Shown here in pieces: positions 1 through 5,815 of a DNA stretch of 7,731 bases. How positions within the stretch are numbered: position 1 is the stretch's first letter; every line of letters begins with the position of its first letter. The stretch lies in the NCBI GenBank assembly GCA_028287415.1, contig JAQBPS010000508.1:1-7731 (forward strand). Direction: 5' to 3'. The notes below the pieces were generated by a model. That model was not told where the DNA came from, did no database searches, and worked only from the letters and a program-made list of their open reading frames with translations. A program made the translations under genes and the position numbers. This DNA is from Bacillota bacterium (GTDB lineage: Bacteria; Bacillota; Sulfobacillia; Symbiobacteriales; Symbiobacteriaceae).

Positions 1-2007
1 AACCAGTACGAGCGGTACATCAAGGCTTCAAAGAAGGTTCCGCCCGAGGCGCTGGTCACCGTGGTGCAGGTGGAGGAGCCGGGCAAGCTGGCCGACACCA
101 TCATGCAGCACCTGACCACTGTCAAGATCGAGGAAAGGCAGTCTGTTCTGGAAGCTGTGGATGTCGCGAAGCGCCTTGAGCGCGTCAGCGACATTCTCAC
201 GAGCGAGATGGAAGTGCTGGAGCTCGAGCGGAAGATCAATGTCCGCGTGCGGAAGCAAATGGAAAAGACCCAGCGTGAGTACTATCTGCGTGAGCAGATC
301 AAGGCGATCCAGAAGGAGCTCGGTGAGCGCGACGAAAAGGGCACCACCGAGGCAGACGACTTCCGGGCGAAAATCGAGGAGATCGGCCTTCCTGACGAGG
401 TCAAGGAGAAGGCGCTCCGCGAGCTGGAACGCCTGGAGAAAATGCCGCCCATGGCCGCTGAGGCTGTGGTGGTGCGCAACTACCTCGAATGGATCACTTC
501 GCTGCCGTGGAGCAAGTTCACGGAGGATGAGATCGACCTGAAGAAGGCCGAGGAAGTCCTGGAGAACGAGCACTTCGGCCTGAAGAAGCCGAAGGACCGC
601 ATTCTGGAGTACCTGGCCGTTCGCAAGCTGGTCGACAAGATGAAGGGGCCCATTCTCTGCCTAGGCGGCCCTCCCGGCGTCGGCAAGACGTCGTTGGCCA
701 AGTCGGTGGCGCACGCCCTCGGGCGCAAGTTTGTGCGCATCTCCCTGGGCGGCGTGCGGGACGAGGCCGAGATTCGCGGCCATCGCCGCACGTATGTAGG
801 CGCCCTGCCCGGGCGGATTATCCAGGGCATGCGGCAGGCCGGCACGAAGAACCCGGTCTTCCTCCTGGACGAGATCGACAAGATGTCCGCCGACTTCCGC
901 GGCGACCCCTCGTCGGCGCTGCTGGAGGTACTCGACCCCGAGCAGAACAACAACTTCTCGGACCACTACCTGGAGAGCCCCTTCGACCTCTCCGAGGTGC
1001 TGTTCATCACCACCGCCAACGTGGTCTGGAACATTCCGCGGCCCCTGCTCGACCGCATGGAACTGATCACCATCACGGGCTACACCGAAGATGAAAAGGT
1101 AGAGATCGCCAAGCGCCACCTGCTGCCGAAACAGCGGCGGGACCATGGCCTTAGCGAGGAGACCCTTGAAGTCTCGGAGAACGTGCTGCGGACCGTGGTG
1201 CGGGAGTACACCCGCGAAGCGGGCGTTCGCAACCTGGAGCGCCAACTCGCGACCATTTGCCGCAAGGCTGCCCGAGAAATCGCCCGTGGCGACGCCACCA
1301 GCGTGCGGGTGACGGTGCAGAACCTGCACAACTACCTGGGCGGCGGTCGGTTTACCTGGGGCAAGCGGGCCAAGGAGGACGCGGTGGGGGTTGCCACCGG
1401 CATGGTTTACACGGAGATGGGCGGCGACGTCCTACCCATCGAGGTGTCGATCATGAAGGGCAAGGGCAACTTGCTCCTGACCGGCCAGCTCGGCGAGGTA
1501 ATGCGGGAGTCGGCCCAGGCCGGGGTGAGCTACATCCGCTCCCGGGCCAAGGAACTTGGCGTGGAGGAGGACTTCCACACCAAGTACGACATCCACATTC
1601 ATGTGCCGGAGGGCGGGGTGCCCAAGGAGGGCCCATCGGCAGGCATCAGCATGTGCACCGCAGTCATCTCCGCCCTGACTGGGCGCCCGGTGAAGGCGCA
1701 CGTGGCCATGACCGGTGAGATCACCCTCCGGGGCCGGGTGCTGCCGATCGGCGGCGTCAAGGAGAAGCTCCTGGGCGCTCACCGGGCCGGCATCACCGAC
1801 ATCATTCTCCCCAAGGAGAACGAGAAGGACCTGGAGGACGTGCCAGGCAACATTCGCAAGAAGTTGGACATCCACCTGGCAGAACACATGGACGAGGTGC
1901 TGCGCATCGCCCTGGCTGAGGCCAAGGAGGGCGACGAGGCGGTCGTTCCGGCCCCCGGGGCGCTCCCTCAGCCTGATGCACACCATCCCGGCAACCCGCC
2001 GGCCTAA
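1..2007 (+). CDS. lon: ATP-dependent Lon protease (LonA), 3' part; 5' end lies before the window
   Basis: This is a cytoplasmic AAA+ serine protease that unfolds and degrades damaged and regulatory proteins. The frame is open from base 1 and runs 668 codons to TAA. By alignment with E. coli Lon from memory, about 130 N-terminal residues are missing, so the internal GTG at 61 is not the start. Visible in order: the end of the N domain and a coiled coil (codons about 40-110); Walker [10 protein letters not shown] (codons 222-230, base 664); Walker B FLLDEIDK with Asp/Glu at codons 290-291; a sensor/arginine region ending PLLDRME; and the protease domain. The catalytic Ser is in PKEGPSAG (codon 546, base 1636) and the Lys is the second Lys of GGVKEK (codon 589, base 1765), 43 residues apart as in E. 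coli (S679/K722). All key residues are present. A Pro/Ala-rich tail makes the C-terminus slightly longer than usual. lon directly before engB is a common Firmicutes order. Confidence 0.97.
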   Translation, partial: NQYERYIKASKKVPPEALVTVVQVEEPGKLADTIMQHLTTVKIEERQSVLEAVDVAKRLERVSDILTSEMEVLELERKINVRVRKQMEKTQREYYLREQIKAIQKELGERDEKGTTEADDFRAKIEEIGLPDEVKEKALRELERLEKMPPMAAEAVVVRNYLEWITSLPWSKFTEDEIDLKKAEEVLENEHFGLKKPKDRILEYLAVRKLVDKMKGPILCLGGPPGVGKTSLAKSVAHALGRKFVRISLGGVRDEAEIRGHRRTYVGALPGRIIQGMRQAGTKNPVFLLDEIDKMSADFRGDPSSALLEVLDPEQNNNFSDHYLESPFDLSEVLFITTANVVWNIPRPLLDRMELITITGYTEDEKVEIAKRHLLPKQRRDHGLSEETLEVSENVLRTVVREYTREAGVRNLERQLATICRKAAREIARGDATSVRVTVQNLHNYLGGGRFTWGKRAKEDAVGVATGMVYTEMGGDVLPIEVSIMKGKGNLLLTGQLGEVMRESAQAGVSYIRSRAKELGVEEDFHTKYDIHIHVPEGGVPKEGPSAGISMCTAVISALTGRPVKAHVAMTGEITLRGRVLPIGGVKEKLLGAHRAGITDIILPKENEKDLEDVPGNIRKKLDIHLAEHMDEVLRIALAEAKEGDEAVVPAPGALPQPDAHHPGNPPA

Positions 2008-2019
2008 GCATACCGCGAA

Positions 2020-2049
2020 CGAAGGGCGCCGCATGTGTGGCGCCCTTCG
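2020..2049 (+). terminator. Strong hairpin between lon and engB (possible terminator or processing/attenuation site)
   Basis: A perfect 11-bp inverted repeat lies 12 nt after the lon stop: arm CGAAGGGCGCC at 2020-2030, 8-nt loop, arm GGCGCCCTTCG at 2039-2049. The stem is GC-rich and should be very stable in RNA. No T-run follows (CTACGTGACGG), so it is not a canonical intrinsic terminator. It ends only 9 nt before the engB ribosome-binding site GGAGGT (2059-2064). It could therefore stop part of the lon transcription, protect the lon 3' end after cleavage, or set the lon/engB expression ratio. The structure is seen directly; its function is inferred. Confidence 0.45.
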
Positions 2050-2072
2050 CTACGTGACGGAGGTCAAATCAT

Positions 2073-2825
2073 ATGGGCATCTATGCCGAGTTCGTGTTGA
2101 GCGCAGCCACCCCCCGCCAGTTCCCCGCCGATAACCTGCCTGAGATCGCCCTGGTCGGGCGGTCGAACGTGGGTAAGTCATCGATGGTGAACAGCCTGCT
2201 GCGCATGAACAAGCTGGCCCGCACGTCGAACACGCCGGGCCGCACCCAGACCCTCAATTTCTACCGGATCTGGCCCGATGGCAAGCCCAAGATGGGCGAC
2301 CCGAAGGACCCGGACCAGGCGGACCGCTTCACGCTCAAGGGCTCGGCGCTGGAGGCGGCGCAGGCTGCGGGCGCGTTCTACTTTGTTGATATGCCCGGCT
2401 ATGGGTTTGCCCGCGTTTCCGAGAGCCAGCGGCAGGGCTGGCGGCGGCTGATTGAAAACTACCTGACCACCCGTGAGACGTTGCGCGCGGTGATTCAGAT
2501 CGTGGACCTGCGCCACCCGCCCAGCAAGGACGATATCGCCATGTGGGACTGGCTCCGGCACTACGGCAAGGCGCGTCTTGTGCTCGCGACCAAGGCGGAC
2601 AAGGTGCCTCGGAACCAGCGGGCGGCCCACGTCAAGGAGATCTTGAAGGAACTCGGCGTCAAGGCTCTGGTCGCCCCCAACCCCGATGCGCCCGTTACAG
2701 CTGATGTGGAACCCTTTCAGGTATACTCTGCCGAGGAGGGCGTGGGACGGGACGAGCTCTGGCCATGGGTGATCGCCGCAGCACGGACCGCAGCGGCCGC
2801 ACCAGCCGCACCGCTGGAGGGTTAG
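2073..2825 (+). CDS. engB: Ribosome biogenesis GTP-binding protein EngB/YsxC, with an extra internal segment
   Basis: EngB (YihA/YsxC) is a TRAFAC-class GTPase needed for late 50S subunit assembly in the cytoplasm. The start is ATG 2073, with GGAGGT 8 nt upstream. The G motifs are intact: G1 GRSNVGKSS (29-37), switch I with the family signature ARTSNTPGRTQTLNFY (49-64), G3 DMPGYGFA (106-113), G4 TKAD (173-176) and G5 YSAE (218-221). The signature IVDLRHPPSKDD (143-154) is also typical. The protein has 250 residues, against about 195-200 for the family. About 32 extra residues lie between NFY (64) and FVDMPGYG (104), rich in Asp, Lys, Pro and then Ala. A shorter extension precedes G5, and there is an Ala/Pro tail. 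The extra segment stays in frame, with no sign of a frameshift. The stop codon overlaps that of the opposing transporter gene by 4 bp. Confidence 0.95.
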   Translation: MGIYAEFVLSAATPRQFPADNLPEIALVGRSNVGKSSMVNSLLRMNKLARTSNTPGRTQTLNFYRIWPDGKPKMGDPKDPDQADRFTLKGSALEAAQAAGAFYFVDMPGYGFARVSESQRQGWRRLIENYLTTRETLRAVIQIVDLRHPPSKDDIAMWDWLRHYGKARLVLATKADKVPRNQRAAHVKEILKELGVKALVAPNPDAPVTADVEPFQVYSAEEGVGRDELWPWVIAAARTAAAAPAAPLEG

Positions 2826-3769
2826 TCCCCCGGTTGCCCGGCTACGGCGTCAGCGTCGGGCCGGGCGCCCCACAGTGGCAGTTCTGCCAGCAGCATGCCG
2901 GCCAGGATCATCGCTCCGCCGACGTAGCCTCGCAGTGGGAGCGTCTCGCCGAGCAGCAGGAACGAGAAGATCGCCCCCCACACGGGCTCGGCTGCGAAGA
3001 TCAGGGCCGTGTGCGTGGGCGTGGTGTGTGGCTGGAGCACGTTCTGCAGCAGGAAGGCGACTGCCGTGGCGAGCACGCCGCAGATCAGCCAGGCAGCGGT
3101 CACGCTTGCCGGGCCGGACCACCAGAGGACGCCCGCAACGCCCGGGCCGACGGTGCCCGCCTCCCGCAGGTGCATCCCCCACGAGAGCACGGCGGCTACG
3201 CCGATCTGGATCACGGCCAGGGCGACAGGGTCGTGTTGACCGGCGAAGCGGCTGATCGCTATGATCTGGAGGGCAAAAGCGATCGCACAGAGGAAGACCA
3301 GGAAGTCCCCGTAGGTGGGCATCAGGTCCGCGTTCAGGGAGAGCAGCGCCAGCCCGGCTGTGGCTGTCAGCACGCCCAGCCAGGCGCCGGGGGACGGCTT
3401 GCGCCGCAGCCAGATTACCGTAAGCGCGGGGACCAGCACCACAGACAGCCCGGTGATGAACCCCGCCCGCGCACTGGTCGTGTGTGCGATCCCAAATGTC
3501 TGGAAGGCATAGCCAGCGAAGAGGAAGCAGCCGATCAGGGCGCCGGCGGCCCATGTGCGCAGCGGGGCGGCCTTCACACGGCGCCAGAAGAACAGGCCGA
3601 CAAGGACTGTGGCCAGGGTGAAGCGGGCCGCCAGGAACCAGTAGGTGGGCACGCCTCCGTGCAGCAGGTCCGTTGCGTTCTTGACCACGGGAAATGTGGC
3701 TCCCCACACCGCGGTTACAGCCAGGAGCAAAGCGTCAGCCTGCCAGGTACGGATTCGCAACCGTTTCAT
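2822..3769 (-). CDS. EamA-family (DMT superfamily) membrane transporter
   Basis: This is a predicted inner-membrane exporter or permease of the drug/metabolite transporter superfamily; the substrate cannot be told from sequence. From ATG 3769 it has 315 residues, the usual size. Ten hydrophobic segments are visible, forming two EamA repeats. The first contains LLLAVTAVWGATFPVVK (helix 1), ARFTLATVLVGLFFW (helix 2) and GFITGLSVVLVPALTV (helix 4). The second ends with AAEPVWGAIFSFLLLGE (helix 9) and GGAMILAGMLLAEL (helix 10), a typical family ending. Start choice is uncertain. The frame continues up to TTG 3817, which has no good ribosome-binding site. ATG 3769 begins MKRLRIRTWQ, a family-like N-terminus, but its CGGAGG abuts the ATG with no spacer. 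TTG 3760, 9 nt after GGAGG, is a third option. The gene interrupts the plus-strand ribosome-biogenesis genes and is probably transcribed alone. It ends in TAA overlapping the engB TAG. Confidence 0.9.
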   Translation of the reverse strand: MKRLRIRTWQADALLLAVTAVWGATFPVVKNATDLLHGGVPTYWFLAARFTLATVLVGLFFWRRVKAAPLRTWAAGALIGCFLFAGYAFQTFGIAHTTSARAGFITGLSVVLVPALTVIWLRRKPSPGAWLGVLTATAGLALLSLNADLMPTYGDFLVFLCAIAFALQIIAISRFAGQHDPVALAVIQIGVAAVLSWGMHLREAGTVGPGVAGVLWWSGPASVTAAWLICGVLATAVAFLLQNVLQPHTTPTHTALIFAAEPVWGAIFSFLLLGETLPLRGYVGGAMILAGMLLAELPLWGARPDADAVAGQPGD

Positions 3770-3849
3770 CCTCCGAATCAATATGGGTTCGGTCTCGACT
3801 CCTTGAAAGCGTAGCAAATCTCAGGAGACAGGTCTACCGTTCTTATGTG

Positions 3850-3877
3850 TTGACAGTCTTACCCGCGATATTATCAC
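3850..3877 (+). promoter_or_regulatory. Possible sigma-70/SigA promoter facing rbfA
   Basis: A perfect TTGACA (3850-3855) is followed after 16 nt by TATCAC (3872-3877), which matches 4 of 6 bases of TATAAT. If used, it would start a leader of about 550 nt running through all the repeats to rbfA. The -10 match is modest and such a long leader is unusual. No better plus-strand promoter was found nearer rbfA. Confidence 0.25.
3868..3876 (-). promoter_or_regulatory. Possible -10 element for the EamA-type transporter gene
   Basis: Read on the minus strand, the sequence is TGATAATAT. It contains GATAAT (5 of 6 matches to TATAAT), about 100 nt before the ATG at 3769. No convincing -35 sits 16-18 nt upstream, so support is weak. 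It overlaps the -10 of the plus-strand candidate, so the two promoters would compete if both are real. Confidence 0.2.
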
Positions 3878-3957
3878 GAGGCTATGGTGGTAGCCACGGC
3901 GTTGCCGACGCGTGTGCTTCACGCTGGCCTGCCGTTGTAGTGCGCGGGCACTTTATA

Positions 3958-4071
3958 TGGCCACGGATTGCACGGGTTACACGGATTTAGGATCGCAAAC
4001 ACAGATGACCAGGTGAAAACGTTTTTATATATTTATGTTCGAATCTGTGTAAGCCGTGAAATCCGTGGCTA
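3958..4071. repeat. Long imperfect inverted repeat made of 9-bp units (CACGGATTN)
   Basis: The left arm (3962-3988) consists of three tandem 9-mers: CACGGATTG, CACGGGTTA and CACGGATTT. The right arm (4042-4068) holds the reverse-complement units AATCTGTGT, AAGCCGTGA and AATCCGTGG. Base by base, 3960-3987 pairs with 4042-4069 apart from two mismatches (3970/4059, 3976/4053) and one G-T wobble (3983/4046). A wobble and an A-T pair extend the outer end to 3958/4071. The 52-nt centre is AT-rich (GTTTTTATATATTTATG). No open frame lies inside. Similar CACGGATT-type palindromes are, as I recall, dispersed in many bacterial genomes; whether this one is dispersed in its own genome cannot be seen here. 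Confidence 0.8.
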
Positions 4072-4101
4072 AAAAATGATTTTGGCGCACCCGGTCGAAC
4101 A

Positions 4102-4146
4102 GGGGTCACTTTCAGTTAGGCGAAGGTGACTAGATTTCAGGGTGAG
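4102..4146 (+). repeat. Short degenerate direct repeats resembling an insertion-sequence end
   Basis: The sequence GGTCACTTTCAG (4104-4115) recurs in looser form as GGTGACTAGATTTCAG (4125-4140), and a third GGTGAG begins at 4141. GTCAC and GTGAC also form a short inverted pair. The GGGGTCACTTTCAG start recalls the subterminal repeats of IS21-family elements, but that is a resemblance from memory only. No transposase gene or second end is present. Confidence 0.25.
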
Positions 4147-4295
4147 ACTTGGGTGCTGAAATAAAAATATATATTTTAAACACCCAAGGCCTGCCCTTCG
4201 ACGTGATCCCAAAAAACCGGATTCCCTTGCTGCTGCGACCTCTCAAGGCAGGACTCAGGTGTTTAAAATATATTTTTGTTTTAGTACCCAAGTCC
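4146..4295. repeat. Pair of mirror-image AT-core hairpins (MITE-/REP-like inverted repeat)
   Basis: The block 4146-4184 is the reverse complement of 4258-4294 with a 2-nt gap and few mismatches, giving an inverted repeat of about 38 bp around a 73-bp centre. Each arm is itself a hairpin. Arm 1 has stem CTTGGGTG (4148-4155) with CACCCAAG (4181-4188) around the palindrome AAAATATATATTTT (4164-4177). Arm 2 has stem GGACTCAGGT (4251-4260) with ACCCAAGTCC (4286-4295), mismatched at two positions that can be wobble pairs in minus-strand RNA, around AAAATATATTTT (4265-4276). Two hairpins in opposite orientation is the layout of REP/BIME or MITE-like elements. No coding content is seen. Confidence 0.75.
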
Positions 4296-4318
4296 CGCCC
4301 CTGACATGATCCCAAAAA
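4181..4318. repeat. Direct repeat, two copies about 104 bp apart, adjoining the AT-core hairpins
   Basis: Copy 1 spans 4181-4216 and copy 2 spans 4285-4318. Both start ACCCAAG, continue with a C-rich stretch containing GCCC, and end TGATCCCAAAAA (4204-4215 and 4307-4318, identical 12-mers). The middle of each copy has diverged. Together with the hairpins this shows that one sequence was duplicated both directly and in inverted orientation. Confidence 0.7.
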
Positions 4319-4361
4319 GTAAATCCACTTAGGCTCCGGAAATTCGCGTCATCAGCGTAAA

Positions 4362-4411
4362 CCGCGTCAATAAAAAACGCTTAACTCCGCGTCAATAACA
4401 ACCGCTTAACT
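4362..4411. repeat. Two adjacent 25-bp tandem repeats just upstream of the rbfA ribosome-binding site
   Basis: Copy 1 (4362-4386) and copy 2 (4387-4411) abut exactly and match at 23 of 25 positions; both begin CCGCGTCAATAA and end CGCTTAACT. They differ by A/C at positions 13 and 16. A degenerate partial copy sits just upstream: CGCGTCA at 4345-4351, followed by GCGTAAAC. The second copy ends 6 nt before the AAAGGAG of rbfA. This may be a protein-binding array, a leader RNA element or slippage-derived DNA; nothing in the sequence decides. Confidence 0.8.
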
Positions 4412-4435
4412 CCCACCAAAGGAGCGTGACCATAA

Positions 4436-4846
4436 ATGGCCAACAACCAGCGTGCCGCCCGTGTGGCCGATCAGATGCGTGAGGAAATAGCCCAGTTGCT
4501 GCGGGATCTCAAGGATCCCCGCATTGGCTTTGTCTCTGTCGTCAAGGTAGAGGTCGCAAACGACCTGCGCCATGCCAAGGTTTTCATCAGTGTCCTGGGT
4601 GACGACAGCGTCAAGAAGGAGTCCATGACGGGCGTCCAGAGCGCTTCGGGCCACATCCGGACCGAGCTCGGGCGCATCATGCGCCTCCGCTACACCCCTG
4701 AACTTCACTTCGTCCTGGACGAGTCGATCGAGCATGGCAGCCGCATTGCCAAGCTGCTCGTGCAGGTGCAGGAGGAGCAGGCCCAGCAGGCCCAGGAGGC
4801 CAACGGCAAGGATGACGCGGGTGACAAGGACGAGCAGGGTGAGTAG
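4436..4846 (+). CDS. rbfA: Ribosome-binding factor A
   Basis: RbfA is a small cytoplasmic KH-fold protein that binds the 30S precursor and helps mature the 5' end of 16S rRNA; it is important for growth in the cold. The start is ATG 4436, with AAAGGAG (4418-4424) 11 nt upstream. The core spans about residues 1-112 and shows the family pattern: N-terminal [17 protein letters not shown], then [29 protein letters not shown], and [22 protein letters not shown]. Length is 136 residues, slightly above the common 115-130, because of a Gln/Ala- then Asp/Lys-rich tail ([22 protein letters not shown] region) that is probably disordered. It is the first gene of the downstream operon. Its stop overlaps the proposed nrnA start by 8 bp. 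In many bacteria infB lies directly upstream; here a repeat-filled spacer does. Confidence 0.95.
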   Translation: MANNQRAARVADQMREEIAQLLRDLKDPRIGFVSVVKVEVANDLRHAKVFISVLGDDSVKKESMTGVQSASGHIRTELGRIMRLRYTPELHFVLDESIEHGSRIAKLLVQVQEEQAQQAQEANGKDDAGDKDEQGE

Positions 4847-5813
4847 CCCGCGTATTGCACTGCCCGAGGCGGCCCGGATGATCGCGGAGGCCGACCGGAT
4901 TCTGTTCTTCCTGCACGTCTCGCCTGACGGCGACTCGATCGGCTCCACCCTGGCCATGATCCGGGCCCTCCGGCAGGCGGGCAAGCAGGCGATCGCCGTC
5001 GGTGTGGACCCCGTGCCCCGCATTTACCAGTTCCTCGCCGGCTGGGACACACTGTTCGTGCCCTGGCAGCAGGTGGAGGGCGAGTGGGATCTGGCCTGCT
5101 TCCTGGACTGCGGCGACCTCGGCCGGGTGGGCGACGCCCTGCCCGTCGTCAAGTACGCCAAGCGGACGCTCAACGTCGACCACCACGCAACCAACACCGC
5201 CTACGGCGAGTTTAACTACCTCGACTTCTCGGCCGCCGCCGTCGGTGAGCTGGCCTACAAGCTCCTGCGGGAGATGGGCCTGCCGATCGACCAGGAGACG
5301 GCCATGTGCCTCTACACATCGATCGTCGCCGACACCGGCAGCTTCAAGTACGACTCCACGGCGCCCGGTACCCACCGCATCGCCGCCGAGTTGATCGAGA
5401 TCGGCGCGCAGCCCTATGAAGTGGCCAGTGCCATCTTCGAGAACGATTCCGTCTCCCGGCTTGCGCTGCTCTCCCGCGCCCTCGGCACCCTCCATGTCGA
5501 TCCGGCCGGCAAGATCGCATGGATGCACGTAACCCGGCAGATGCTCGACGAGGCCGGCGCCACGGATGAGGATGTGGAAGGCCTGGTCAACTACGCCCGC
5601 TCCGTGACCGGCGTCGAGGTCGGCCTGCTCTTCCGTGAGGCGCCGGAGGGCGGTACCCGGGTCGGGCTCCGCTCTCGCCGCCAGGTGGATGTCGGCACCG
5701 TCGCCAAGCAGTTCGGCGGCGGCGGACACGCCCGGGCCGCAGGCTGCGGCCTGGACTGCGACCTCGATGAGGCCAAGCGCCTGCTGCTTGCGGCCCTGAA
5801 GGGGGTCTGCTAG
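4839..5813 (+). CDS. nrnA: DHH-family oligoribonuclease / pAp phosphatase (NrnA-like)
   Basis: NrnA-type enzymes degrade 2-5 nt RNA fragments and dephosphorylate pAp in the cytoplasm, using Mn2+ or similar metals. From GTG 4839 the protein has 324 residues, close to the family size. Metal-binding motifs are complete: HVSPDGD (26-32), FLDCGD (88-93), DHH within NVDHHATN (114-116), and IVADTGSF (Asp165). The C-terminal DHHA1 substrate domain carries [10 protein letters not shown] (293-302). I chose GTG 4839 because AAGGA (4826-4830) lies 8 nt upstream and the start overlaps the rbfA stop as GTGAGTAG, typical of coupled translation. ATG 4812, with AGGAGG 12 nt upstream, is an alternative adding nine residues; the frame itself is open further upstream inside rbfA. 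rbfA-nrnA-truB is the usual order in Firmicutes. Exact substrate preference is inferred from family and context. Confidence 0.93.
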   Translation: MSSPRIALPEAARMIAEADRILFFLHVSPDGDSIGSTLAMIRALRQAGKQAIAVGVDPVPRIYQFLAGWDTLFVPWQQVEGEWDLACFLDCGDLGRVGDALPVVKYAKRTLNVDHHATNTAYGEFNYLDFSAAAVGELAYKLLREMGLPIDQETAMCLYTSIVADTGSFKYDSTAPGTHRIAAELIEIGAQPYEVASAIFENDSVSRLALLSRALGTLHVDPAGKIAWMHVTRQMLDEAGATDEDVEGLVNYARSVTGVEVGLLFREAPEGGTRVGLRSRRQVDVGTVAKQFGGGGHARAAGCGLDCDLDEAKRLLLAALKGVC

Positions 5814-5815
5814 CG

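Larger units (their letters stand above)
3770..4435. other. 666-bp intergenic region between divergent eamA-like gene and rbfA; no gene seen
   Basis: I see no protein-coding or structural RNA gene here. Short open frames on either strand lack family similarity, ribosome-binding sites and coding-like codon use. The left part (3770-3957) has ordinary composition and two small hairpins: GGCTA/TAGCC at 3880-3895, and AGTGC/GCACT at 3939-3952 followed by TTATAT. From 3958 the DNA becomes AT-rich (about 45% GC by hand count over 3961-4440, against about 63-65% in the genes) and is dominated by the repeats listed separately. The change in composition and the repeat density suggest inserted or decayed mobile DNA plus a long rbfA leader. 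That interpretation is inference. Confidence 0.7.

Noticed and set aside
61..63. GTG at 61 as the Lon start codon
   Set aside because: The frame is open and Lon-like from base 1 (ending KVPPEALVT before this codon), so the gene begins outside the window.
661..1329. Long minus-strand open frame inside lon
   Set aside because: It lies opposite the AAA+ domain of lon, has no family features, and reflects GC-rich third positions.
2765..3814. A 349-codon open frame on the plus strand across the transporter gene
   Set aside because: Its product is Gln/Gly/Arg-rich with no recognisable domain, while the minus strand gives a clean ten-helix EamA protein. It is a GC-rich antisense shadow.
3694..3990. 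98-codon plus-strand frame from the transporter 5' end into the spacer
   Set aside because: It starts antisense to the transporter and ends in the palindrome; composition is not coding-like and no motif is seen.
3958..4071. Intrinsic terminator or riboswitch
   Set aside because: The arms are 28-30 nt around a 52-nt AT-rich loop, the short A-run after the palindrome (AAAAAA) is not a T-run on the plus strand, and no conserved riboswitch core is recognised.
4130..4315. 61-codon minus-strand open frame in the spacer
   Set aside because: It simply translates the hairpin repeats (FKIYIF- and KIYFKH-type segments), with no ribosome-binding site or similarity to a known protein.
4362..4411. CRISPR array
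   Set aside because: The two 25-bp units abut with no spacer between them, and there are only two clear copies.
4677..5729. 350-codon minus-strand frame opposite rbfA/nrnA
   Set aside because: No domain is recognisable, and the plus strand encodes an intact DHH-DHHA1 enzyme.
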